In this document: one piece after another, positions 52,961-60,879 of the stretch
How the letters are laid out: each line of letters opens with the position of its first letter
Position numbering within the stretch: position 1 is the stretch's first letter
Assembly (NCBI RefSeq): GCF_014635585.1
Contig: NZ_BMDC01000001.1
Location: 186,001 to 250,000, forward strand
Direction: 5' to 3'
Source: Rothia aerolata
Lineage (GTDB): Bacteria; Actinomycetota; Actinomycetes; Actinomycetales; Micrococcaceae
Length of the DNA: 64,000 nucleotides
Notes under the pieces: generated by a model
Seen by the model: the letters and a program-made list of their open reading frames with translations, nothing else
What the model was told of the DNA's origin: nothing
Databases searched by the model: none
Made by a program: the position numbers and the translations under genes

Positions 52961-54610
52961 TTGGGTGTGGTGATTAAAGCGGAAGAGCAGCAGGGCAAAA
53001 AGCCTGATCCGGTGCGGTTGAGGCTAACTCCGCCCGACGCCCGGTACAGCCGGTTTCGCTGGTTTCTGCCCTTTTTTACCCAGCTTCTAGCGGGTACGGC
53101 AATTGTTTCTCTGCCCGCCCTGGTAGCGCATATCATCACTTTGCACTCGCAGGGGAGTAGCGAGCTGGCCTGGAACTTTACCTGGTTTCTGGGCGGCGTG
53201 ATTATTCTGCTTTCCTTTAATGAGCTCTTCGGCTATGGCACTGCTTTCCGCACCATCTACATGATTGAGCGCGACTGGAAACTTCATACCGCCGCCCTTA
53301 TTTCGCGGGTGGCCGGCCGGTCTGATGCGGGCCAAATCATTGCCCTCATTAATAAGGACGCCCGCAACATCGCCAACATGTACATGCCCCTGCTGGATCT
53401 TTCTGCGGCTGTGCCGATTATGCTTTTCGGTACTGTTCAGCTGTGGTTGCTCAGCCCTCTCGTGGCTGGCACCACCCTGCTGGGGTTTTTCGCCACCGTT
53501 CTTGCCCTCACCGCGGTCTCCAGGGTGCTTGAAAAACGCGCCGATGTCTTCCGAGACAAGATTGGCCTCAACGCCTCCAAAGCCTCCGATATTGCCTCGT
53601 CTATTCGCACCATTCTTGGTTTAGGGGCGGGGCGAATCATGATGACCCGCTACAGTGCCAGCGCCGAGGAAGTCCGAGCCTCCCAGATGCGCTACGAATC
53701 CGTCCAGTCCTGGAGCTCGGCCCTGCGCGTTTCCCTCATCGGCTTCATCACCCTGCTGGCAGTGGGCTTTGCCCTGCGCGGTAGCCTGCTCAACGGCAGC
53801 TGGGTTCCTGACATTCCCGCCAGCCAGCTGGTTACGGTCACCGGCATTATCACTATGATGATGGGCCCGCTGTGGGCCGTGGAGATGACCCTCTTTAACT
53901 GGCGCAACGCCCGAGTGGCACTCAAACGCGTGGAGCGCCTGGAGAGGCAGGCGGAGAGTAGCCAGAATGAGGGGCAGGATGACGCCGTTTCACCGGCTTC
54001 CATCCCTCCCCCCGCCTACCTGCCGCAGGGGGTAGAGGGGGCCAGCGGCGTCCTCTATTTCAACCCCAAAACTGCGGGGGTCACTGCTCAGACTATGAGC
54101 GAGGAGATTGCCGCCCACCTGCGCGCGGTGCTGCCCGATGCATCGGCGGTGCTGCTGAGCGAGCCCAATCCCACTATCTTTGCGGGAACCCTTCGGCAGC
54201 ACCTGGAGCTGGGGACCGGCGGTCTGAGCGACCGGGAGGCGGAAGAACTCTTGCGCATTACCGACTCTGAGGAAATCGCTCGCCGGTTGGGCGGGAACAT
54301 ACCGGCTGACTACTTTGAAGCCGGTATTGCCTCAGAGGGCACCAACCTTTCCGGTGGCCAGCGCCAGCGCTTGGCACTGGCCCGCGCCCTGGCGCAGAAG
54401 CGTAGTCACCTGGTTCTGGCGGAGCCACTGAACTCCGTAGATGAGCCCAGCCAGCGCTTTATTCTCGACCAGCTTGAAACCCTCGTTGCCCAGCCGGGGC
54501 CGCTTGAAAAAACCCGGGCGGTTTATCTTGTCTCGGGCACCGTGGAGGTTCAAAAGCGCATTAATCGAGAGGCAACATCAGAGTCTCACCCGGTGGAGAG
54601 GGGGAGCTGA
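52961..54610 (+). CDS. ABC transporter half with degenerate NBD (no Walker A, intact LSGGQ)
   Basis: A 549-residue exporter-type half transporter. Residues about 25-300 hold six membrane helices in an ABC_membrane domain. The NBD is much reduced: between residues 350 and 410 there is no GxxGxGKS/T, and the Q-loop Gln is missing (LLSEPNPTIFAGTLRQHLELG aligns with the usual VPQDPFLFAGTVRENL). The signature LSGGQRQRLALARAL (from 463) is perfect. Walker B reads LVLAEPLNSVD, with Ala for the Asp. The switch His is absent (LVSGTVEV). This subunit cannot bind ATP alone and should serve as partner to the next gene, two bases downstream. TTG 52961 is the frame start; GTG 52967, eight bases after TATAAA, is possible and would be leaderless. 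Confidence 0.88.
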   Translation: MGVVIKAEEQQGKKPDPVRLRLTPPDARYSRFRWFLPFFTQLLAGTAIVSLPALVAHIITLHSQGSSELAWNFTWFLGGVIILLSFNELFGYGTAFRTIYMIERDWKLHTAALISRVAGRSDAGQIIALINKDARNIANMYMPLLDLSAAVPIMLFGTVQLWLLSPLVAGTTLLGFFATVLALTAVSRVLEKRADVFRDKIGLNASKASDIASSIRTILGLGAGRIMMTRYSASAEEVRASQMRYESVQSWSSALRVSLIGFITLLAVGFALRGSLLNGSWVPDIPASQLVTVTGIITMMMGPLWAVEMTLFNWRNARVALKRVERLERQAESSQNEGQDDAVSPASIPPPAYLPQGVEGASGVLYFNPKTAGVTAQTMSEEIAAHLRAVLPDASAVLLSEPNPTIFAGTLRQHLELGTGGLSDREAEELLRITDSEEIARRLGGNIPADYFEAGIASEGTNLSGGQRQRLALARALAQKRSHLVLAEPLNSVDEPSQRFILDQLETLVAQPGPLEKTRAVYLVSGTVEVQKRINREATSESHPVERGS

Positions 54611-54612
54611 CC

Positions 54613-56391
54613 GTGGCAGAGTTGCTACCCATCGCCAGCGGAAAAACCACCTGGAAACTCATTGCTCGAACGGTTTTTAACCATCCCGCACGATTTACCT
54701 ATATTCTGTGTCTCTTTATTGCCTCTTCACTGGTGGCTCTGGTGACTCCCTGGCAGATTGGTCTGATTGTTGACCGCGCAATCGCTGCGGAACTCGCGGG
54801 CTTTCCCTGGCGGGAACTCGCCTTTATCGCGGCCGCCACGTTGGCTAATGCCCTTATCACCCGCACCTGGATTTTTCAGGCCCAGAACCTGGGTACACAG
54901 ATGAACAAGGAGCTGGGCATAGACCTGGTGGGTTCAGCCCTCGATCTTGACGCCCAGACGGTGGAGGACGCCGGGGCCGGTGATTTGGTCTCCCGCGTAA
55001 CGGATGACCTTGACTCGGTGCGCCAGATTATCACGATGGGCCTGCCCGAGATTATCCACGTGCTGATTAGCATCTTCACCATCGTGGTTTCTATCTTTGT
55101 GCTCTCGCCCGCGCTGGGAGCAATGACCCTGCCCTTCCTGGTGCTTGAAACCTGCGTAATCGCCGTTTTTCTACCCCGTATTGCCCGCCGAATTGTCCTG
55201 CGTACCGAACGCATTTCCACCATGACCACTACGGTGACGGAAAACGTTCACGGTGCGGCCACCGCTTCTGAACTGGGCGTGGTGGACGCCCGGGCTCGGG
55301 TGCTTGAGAGAAATATTTGGGACTACTACGAAGTCGCCGACGGCCTGGTGAAACTGCGCGCCCGCCTTTGGGCCCTGGACAGTATCGCTGCCTATTCTCC
55401 GCTCTTCTTGTCGGTGGCCTGGGGCGCAATCTGCGTGAGGAACGGCTGGGCGAGTTGGGGTCAGGTCTCTACCGCTTCGATTCTGGTGTTTACCATGCGC
55501 ACCAACGCCGATATTTTCAGCTACTGGCTCGACCGCCTGCGTGAGATGACCGTGACCATGGGCCGGGTCAGCGGCGTCATCGATCTAGCGCGCACACACA
55601 GGCTGCGGCGGGCTACCCAGCGGGCGGAGCACTCTGCCGGTTCTGTGGTGGAGGTGCAGAAGGACGCCGCCGGGGCGGCTCAAACCGCTGAGTTTGACGG
55701 CGCTGCGGTTCGGGTGCGGGAGCTGACCTTTGGCTATGATCCTGCCAAGCCTGTGCTGGAAGGCATTGATTTTAGCCTGAAGCAGGGGGAGATGGTGGCG
55801 CTGGTGGGTAGGTCTGGCTCGGGTAAGACCACCCTGGCCCGCCTGATGGCGGGTTCCCTCTCTGCCAGCTCGGGTACCGTGGAGGTCATGGGAGAGCCGG
55901 TGGGCAACGGGCTCTACCCCACCCAGCGCGGAATTCAACAGCGGCCCCACCTGCTCATCTGCACCCAGGAAGCCCATCTATTTCTTGGAACCCTGGCAGA
56001 TAACCTTACCCTGGTGGCCCCCGATGCAAGTAAGACGCAGATGCTTGCGGCACTCAGAGCCGTTGGAGCCGACTGGGTAGATTCCCTGCCCGAGGGCGTT
56101 CAGACCCGCCTGGGCGGAGGCCACTGTCAGCTTTCAAGAGACCAGGTTCAGCAGCTCGCCCTGGCCCGCATTGTGCTGGCAGATCCCCACGTGGTAATTC
56201 TGGATGAATCCACCACCCAGCTCGAACTTGCCGATGCCCGGCAATCTCTAGAAGCGGTAAGGAAAGGTCGGGCTGTGGTGATTATCAGCCACGATGCCCG
56301 TATTGCTTCGCTGGCGGATCGGGCTGTTCTACTCAGCGGTGGGCAGATTGTTGCTGAGGGTAGGCCAGAGCAGATTTTCGCTCGAGCTTAG
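54613..56391 (+). CDS. ABC transporter half with intact Walker A/B and degenerate signature
   Basis: A 592-residue half transporter. Six membrane helices lie in about 15-320. The NBD has Walker A GRSGSGKTTLAR (from residue 399), Q-loop ICTQEAHLFLGTLADNL, and Walker B VVILDEST with the catalytic Glu. The switch His is in VVIISHD. The signature is LSRDQVQQLALARI (from 507) instead of LSGGQ. With the upstream subunit it forms a heterodimer with one competent ATP site (its own Walker motifs plus the partner's LSGGQ) and one dead site. The substrate is unknown. GTG 54613 follows the upstream stop after two bases. The pair is divergent from the HelY-like helicase. Confidence 0.9.
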   Translation: MAELLPIASGKTTWKLIARTVFNHPARFTYILCLFIASSLVALVTPWQIGLIVDRAIAAELAGFPWRELAFIAAATLANALITRTWIFQAQNLGTQMNKELGIDLVGSALDLDAQTVEDAGAGDLVSRVTDDLDSVRQIITMGLPEIIHVLISIFTIVVSIFVLSPALGAMTLPFLVLETCVIAVFLPRIARRIVLRTERISTMTTTVTENVHGAATASELGVVDARARVLERNIWDYYEVADGLVKLRARLWALDSIAAYSPLFLSVAWGAICVRNGWASWGQVSTASILVFTMRTNADIFSYWLDRLREMTVTMGRVSGVIDLARTHRLRRATQRAEHSAGSVVEVQKDAAGAAQTAEFDGAAVRVRELTFGYDPAKPVLEGIDFSLKQGEMVALVGRSGSGKTTLARLMAGSLSASSGTVEVMGEPVGNGLYPTQRGIQQRPHLLICTQEAHLFLGTLADNLTLVAPDASKTQMLAALRAVGADWVDSLPEGVQTRLGGGHCQLSRDQVQQLALARIVLADPHVVILDESTTQLELADARQSLEAVRKGRAVVIISHDARIASLADRAVLLSGGQIVAEGRPEQIFARA

Positions 56392-56438
56392 GGGCAGGGA
56401 AAGGCGGCTCATCGAGTGACCTACCTCTCTCAAAAGTA

Positions 56439-56444
56439 TATACT
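56439..56444 (+). promoter_or_regulatory. Candidate -10 element for fhs
   Basis: TATACT lies 40 bp before the chosen ATG of fhs; the -35 region (GTGACC) is weak. Confidence 0.35.
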
Positions 56445-56483
56445 TGTGCGTGGATGATAACCGATCTATCAAGGATGATAGCC

Positions 56484-58193
56484 ATGAGCACTCCCTTTCC
56501 CTCAGACCTCGAAATCGCCCAGGCTGCTGAGATCCAGCCGATTAGCGACATCGCGGCTGAAGCCGGCATTAGCGAAGCTCGCCTGGAACCCTACGGCAAA
56601 AACGTTGCCAAGGTTCTACTCGATGAAACCACCACCGCCGAAAATGCCCTCAAAAAGGGCAGCAAATATATTGTGGTCACCGCCGTGACCCCCACACCGC
56701 TGGGCGAGGGAAAAACCGCAACAGCTGTTTCTTTGGCTCAGGGTATGGGCAAAACCGGGCGCAAGGCCATGCTGACCCTGCGCCAGCCATCGATGGGCCC
56801 CACCTTTGGTATTAAGGGTGGTGCAGCAGGCGGTGGCTACTCACAGATTATTCCCATGCAGAAGCTCAACCTGCACCTCACCGGCGACTTTCACGCCGTC
56901 ACCGCAGCCCACAACCTGCTGGCGGCGATGATTGATAACCACCTGCACCACGGCAACGAGCTCAATATCGATACCCGCAGTATCTCCTGGCGCCGGGTAC
57001 TTGACGTCAACGACCGCGCGCTGCGCAACGTCGTCATTGGTCTGGGCGAACGGATGGACGGCGTGCCGCGCCAAACCGGCTTTGACATCACCTCGGCCTC
57101 GGAAATCATGGTGATTCTCTCGCTGGCCACCAGCTTCGATGACCTGCGCGAGCGGCTGGGCCGGATTGTGATTGGCTACAATCATGACGGCGATGCCGTG
57201 ACCGCAAAAGACCTTAAAGCAGACGGCTCCCTGGCGGTTATTCTGGCCGATGCGGTGAACCCCAACCTGCTCCAAACCCTTGAGCACACTCCCGCCCTGA
57301 TTCACGCTGGTCCCTTCGGCAATATCGCCACCGGCAACTCGTCTATCGTTGCCGACTACGTGGGGCTTGAGCACGCCGACTACGTGATTACCGAAGCGGG
57401 CTTTGGCGCTGATATGGGCGCCGAGCGTTTCTTCAACGTCAAGTGCCGGGTGTCGGGTCTGAGGCCGGACGCCGCCGTGCTGGTGGTGACGGTGCGTTCG
57501 CTGAAGTCCCACTCGGGTCTTTTCAAGATCGTGCCCGGCAAGCCCCTGCCGGAAGACATGCTCAAAGAATCCCCGGCTGACGTTGAAGCCGGTGCCGCTA
57601 ACCTGCTCAAGCACATTGAGATTGTGCGGAACTTTGGTGTGCAACCGGTGGTGGCTATTAACGCTTTCCCCACTGACTTTGAGTCAGAGCATCAGAAGAT
57701 TCGCGAAATTGCAGAGGCAGCCGGTGCCCGCGTGGCAATCCACCGCGGGGTTGCCGAAGGCGGGGCTGGTGCCACCGACCTGGCAGATGCGGTGGCGGCA
57801 GCCTGTGACGATCATTCGGAACTGGTGTATACCTACGAAGACTCAGACTCTCTTGAGACCAAACTTGAGAAGGTGGCCACCAAGGTCTACGGTGCTGACG
57901 GCATTGAGGTGGCACCTGCCGCCAAGAAACAGCTGGCTCAGTTTGAGCAGCTGGGCTACGGTAACCTGCCGGTGGTGATTGCTAAGACCCACCTCTCCAT
58001 TTCATCCGATGCGTCTTTGAAGGGCGCACCTACCGACTGGGCCTTACCCGTGCGCGAGGTGCGTCTGGCTGCCGGGGCAGGCTATGTGTACGCAATTTGC
58101 GGTACCATGCGCACCATGCCCGGCCTGGCGAAGTCCCCGGCAGCAGAACGAATTGGCTTCGATGAGAAGGGCACCATGGTGGGCCTTTCCTAG
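56484..58193 (+). CDS. fhs: Formate-tetrahydrofolate ligase
   Basis: The enzyme makes 10-formyltetrahydrofolate from formate, ATP and tetrahydrofolate, feeding purine and fMet-tRNA synthesis. The 569-residue protein has the nucleotide motif TPTPLGEGKTATAVSLAQ, the segment RQPSMGPTFGIKGGAAGGGYSQ, and AGAGYVYAICGTMRTMPGL near the end. I chose ATG 56484 because AAGGATG lies upstream at normal distance; the frame also opens at 56454 with no ribosome-binding site. Its stop TAG shares the palindrome CTAG with the stop of the convergent gene, so the two genes overlap by four bases. Confidence 0.95.
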   Translation: MSTPFPSDLEIAQAAEIQPISDIAAEAGISEARLEPYGKNVAKVLLDETTTAENALKKGSKYIVVTAVTPTPLGEGKTATAVSLAQGMGKTGRKAMLTLRQPSMGPTFGIKGGAAGGGYSQIIPMQKLNLHLTGDFHAVTAAHNLLAAMIDNHLHHGNELNIDTRSISWRRVLDVNDRALRNVVIGLGERMDGVPRQTGFDITSASEIMVILSLATSFDDLRERLGRIVIGYNHDGDAVTAKDLKADGSLAVILADAVNPNLLQTLEHTPALIHAGPFGNIATGNSSIVADYVGLEHADYVITEAGFGADMGAERFFNVKCRVSGLRPDAAVLVVTVRSLKSHSGLFKIVPGKPLPEDMLKESPADVEAGAANLLKHIEIVRNFGVQPVVAINAFPTDFESEHQKIREIAEAAGARVAIHRGVAEGGAGATDLADAVAAACDDHSELVYTYEDSDSLETKLEKVATKVYGADGIEVAPAAKKQLAQFEQLGYGNLPVVIAKTHLSISSDASLKGAPTDWALPVREVRLAAGAGYVYAICGTMRTMPGLAKSPAAERIGFDEKGTMVGLS

Positions 58194-59782
58194 CCGGCCT
58201 GGCAGACCTTGCCCTCTTCAGGAAGGGTGCCGTTGACCAGGTAGTCGGTTGCTACCTGATCGATGCAGGTAGACCTGCCCGAGAAGGAGGCGCCGTGGCC
58301 GCTACCTTCCAGTGTGACCAGTCGAGCCTGGCCAAGCTGCTTGGCCAGCTCCTGGGCGTGCTGGAAGGGGGTGGCGTGGTCGCCGGTAATACCAATGACC
58401 ATCAGGGGAGTTTTCACACCCTCGGCGTTGAAACTGTCGAGGATATCTGTGCCGGTGCTGGGAAGAACCGCGCAGTCAAACTCGGTGTACTCGGCAAGAA
58501 CCTCATCGGTAATTTCGGGGCCACCCACAAACTCGGGTACATCCACCTCTTTCATGTGTTTGATGAGGCCCTCAAGGTCAGGGGTCTTGGGCGTTGAGGG
58601 GCAGACGGTCAGCTGACCCGCCGCATCAATTTCTACGTTTCCCTCTTCAACGACCACCGCTAGCTCGTTGAGAGCTTCCTCATCACCCTTGAGCGCGCGG
58701 CCGAGCAGATCAAGCTGGTCTCCCTGCATCTGCTGGGGAACGTAGAGGGCGCTGGTCAGGTATGAACGGAGCCCTTCACCGTCGATGCTCTTGCCGTTGG
58801 GTGCTTTCAGCGGCTTTTCGGTCAGTCTCTTTTTAAGCTTCAGCATCTCCTTTTCGGAGGTGAAGGGGCACTCAACGGCCGAGCCGTCAGAGGTGGTCAG
58901 TTCGCCACATCGATTGGCCAGGTCTCCTACGGCCTTGGAAATTGCAACAGCCTGGTCAAAATTGTGGGTCAGCATTCCCCAGCCTGCGTTTTCAGCTGAG
59001 TCAAGCACCATACGGCCGGCATGGTCGGGAAAGAGCGTGGCGTAGGTGGCGCCCAGCATGGTGCCGTAGGAATAGCCGACGTAGTCCAGCTGTTTATCAC
59101 CGGCAAGAACCCGCAGTAGTTCCATATCGCGGGCTACCTGGGAGGTACCCATAAACTGGGCAATCGGCTGGCTGCTGGCGCATTCGGCGAGCTGAACAGC
59201 CGCAACGGTTGAGGATGAATCGCAGTGTACCGGGGTGGAGTTGCCAATGCCTCGGGGGTCAAAGCCCCACAGCTCATGGTTGCTGAGCACTTTCTCGAAA
59301 GACGGGTCGCTTCCCATCAGCATGGTGTGCTGAATACCGGCTATGCCCGGGCCGCCGGGGTTGGTAAAGAGGGGCACGGAGTCTTGGGAATCACCGGCGG
59401 GCTTGGTTCGAGAGATGGCCAGCTCAATAGAACGGTCATCGTCGGGGTTAGCCCAGTTCAGCGGAGCCTTAACGGTGGCACATTCAAAGTTGGCGAAATC
59501 CACGCCTGCCTGCTTGAGAGCTTCTTCGTCCTCAGCGCCTAACCCCGCATCCTGAGCAGTGCACTTACCCCAGTCAATTTTCTGGCCGTAGAAAGAGGAA
59601 AATTCTTTCTTCTGCCACTTGGCCCCGTGCGTGCGGTCAGCAGCAGTTGCTACGGTCGAAGCTGAAGTATCGGGGGTCGCTTGCTGGAGCGAAGTACAGG
59701 CTGAGAGAACCAGCGCGGTGGCTAAGGTGCCGCTGGCGATGAGAACTTTAAGGCTGGGAGTCGAAGTATATAGATTTTTCAC
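58190..59782 (-). CDS. Lipoprotein alpha/beta hydrolase, tripeptidyl aminopeptidase-like
   Basis: About 530 residues. The N-terminus is a lipoprotein signal ending VLSAC (Cys29). The hydrolase core has PLFTNPGGPGIAG (oxyanion region), LWGFDPRGIGNSTP and the nucleophile elbow YVGYSYGTMLGATYA. The late GITGDHATPFQHAQ carries the Asp, and TLEGSGHGASF the catalytic His. The C-terminal TAP-like domain holds the conserved CIDQVATDYLVNGTLP. This is the pattern of secreted actinobacterial tripeptidyl aminopeptidases (SlpD/E type), so it probably trims peptides outside the cell. I chose GTG 59782, with AGGAAAAA eight bases upstream; the frame runs to 59845 but would push the signal inward. Confidence 0.88.
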   Translation of the reverse strand: MKNLYTSTPSLKVLIASGTLATALVLSACTSLQQATPDTSASTVATAADRTHGAKWQKKEFSSFYGQKIDWGKCTAQDAGLGAEDEEALKQAGVDFANFECATVKAPLNWANPDDDRSIELAISRTKPAGDSQDSVPLFTNPGGPGIAGIQHTMLMGSDPSFEKVLSNHELWGFDPRGIGNSTPVHCDSSSTVAAVQLAECASSQPIAQFMGTSQVARDMELLRVLAGDKQLDYVGYSYGTMLGATYATLFPDHAGRMVLDSAENAGWGMLTHNFDQAVAISKAVGDLANRCGELTTSDGSAVECPFTSEKEMLKLKKRLTEKPLKAPNGKSIDGEGLRSYLTSALYVPQQMQGDQLDLLGRALKGDEEALNELAVVVEEGNVEIDAAGQLTVCPSTPKTPDLEGLIKHMKEVDVPEFVGGPEITDEVLAEYTEFDCAVLPSTGTDILDSFNAEGVKTPLMVIGITGDHATPFQHAQELAKQLGQARLVTLEGSGHGASFSGRSTCIDQVATDYLVNGTLPEEGKVCQAG

Positions 59783-59907
59783 GTTATTTTTCCTGGTAAC
59801 GGTAGATTGCTGACCCGGGTGGTTCTTCCGGGTCAGCGTCTCCACAAGGTGCGAACGAGTCTGAACAACCCGTTAGTTCCAGCCTAGTGAGACCCCTTTT
59901 AAAACAA

Positions 59908-59949
59908 ATCACCCCTGGGGACGAACTTGAGCTCAGCCCCAGGGGTGAT
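59908..59949 (-). terminator. Intrinsic terminator of the metallo-hydrolase gene
   Basis: ATCACCCCTGGGG (59908-59920) pairs exactly with CCCCAGGGGTGAT (59937-59949). On the minus strand it is followed by TTGTTTTAAAA. It lies 59 bp past the stop of the leftward MBL gene. Confidence 0.88.
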
Positions 59950-60008
59950 ACAGCGGTAAGGCGTGAGAAAGAACCTCATCCTTACTTTATAAAGTGCCTC
60001 TTCAGAGG

Positions 60009-60698
60009 CTACCAGCCCCGTTTCTTCCACTCGGAAAGATTGCCGCGGTCTGCGCCGAGGGTGGTGCAGTTGCCGTGGCCCGGGAGCACCACGGTGTCGT
60101 CGTCAAACTCATCAAAGATCTTGGTCTTGACGTCTTCAAAGAGGGATTCAAAGTCCTCGGGGGAGTTGGTCTTACCCACTCCGCCGGGAAAGAGGGAATC
60201 ACCGGTGAAAATCAGGGTGGGGTGCATTTCGTCAATGTCTCGCAAGACCAGGGCGATGGAGCCGGGGGTGTGGCCCACCAGAGAGATGGTTTCCAGTGAA
60301 AAATCTTCAAAGTGGAAAATTTCGGTGCCGTTGACTCCGGTGTCTACCGTGAAGTTCTCCTGCTCTTCGATAGCCTGAAGGTCATCGTCGCCGGCAAAGG
60401 TCGCCACGTCGAATTCTTCGGCGATCTCCTTGAGCGCCCTGATGTGGTCCCAATGACCGTGGGTGGTGAAAATAGCGCTCAGACCCGCCGCGGCGCCGTC
60501 CCCGGTGAAATCTTCGTCGGCTGAGGTCGAGATGAACTCGCGGATTGCAGGGGCGTTGTCGGCGGCGTCGATGAGCACCTGCTGGCCGGTGGTTTTGGAG
60601 GTGAGAAGGTAGACGTTGTTGTCCATGTCAGAGACGGAAATGGAGCGCACGGTCATGTACTCATCATCGAGAATCAGGTTGCCTGAAGGAGTTGTCAT
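60009..60698 (-). CDS. Metallo-beta-lactamase-fold hydrolase (glyoxalase II-like)
   Basis: A 229-residue protein. The metal-binding motif THGHWDH (about residues 79-85) is followed by the third-site His in LVGHTPGSIAL, the bridging Asp in FTGDSLFPGGVGKT, and the last His in VLPGHGNCT. This fits the glyoxalase II/persulfide dioxygenase group of hydrolases. The substrate (possibly a thioester of mycothiol) is not shown by the sequence. ATG 60698 is the start. In related genomes an MBL gene of this type sits next to uvrA, as here, divergently transcribed. Confidence 0.9.
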   Translation of the reverse strand: MTTPSGNLILDDEYMTVRSISVSDMDNNVYLLTSKTTGQQVLIDAADNAPAIREFISTSADEDFTGDGAAAGLSAIFTTHGHWDHIRALKEIAEEFDVATFAGDDDLQAIEEQENFTVDTGVNGTEIFHFEDFSLETISLVGHTPGSIALVLRDIDEMHPTLIFTGDSLFPGGVGKTNSPEDFESLFEDVKTKIFDEFDDDTVVLPGHGNCTTLGADRGNLSEWKKRGW

Positions 60699-60879
60699 GA
60701 TTCACAGTTTAGAACCGCGGCGGCAAAGAACTCAATCAAAAACAAGGTTACTGACCGATTTTTACTGTGAGCGTTCAACTCGGGCGGAGATTAAGCTGAG
60801 AGGGAGGGCGGAAACGGTTCAAACACGGCGCTCGGGGGCATAGAATATATTTTCGAAACATATAGACGTGAGGAAGTGT

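Noticed and set aside
60850-60879. SOS (LexA) box before uvrA
   Set aside because: Only one half-site (TTCGAAAC) is visible; the second half does not match the usual TCGAAC-4-GTTCGA form.
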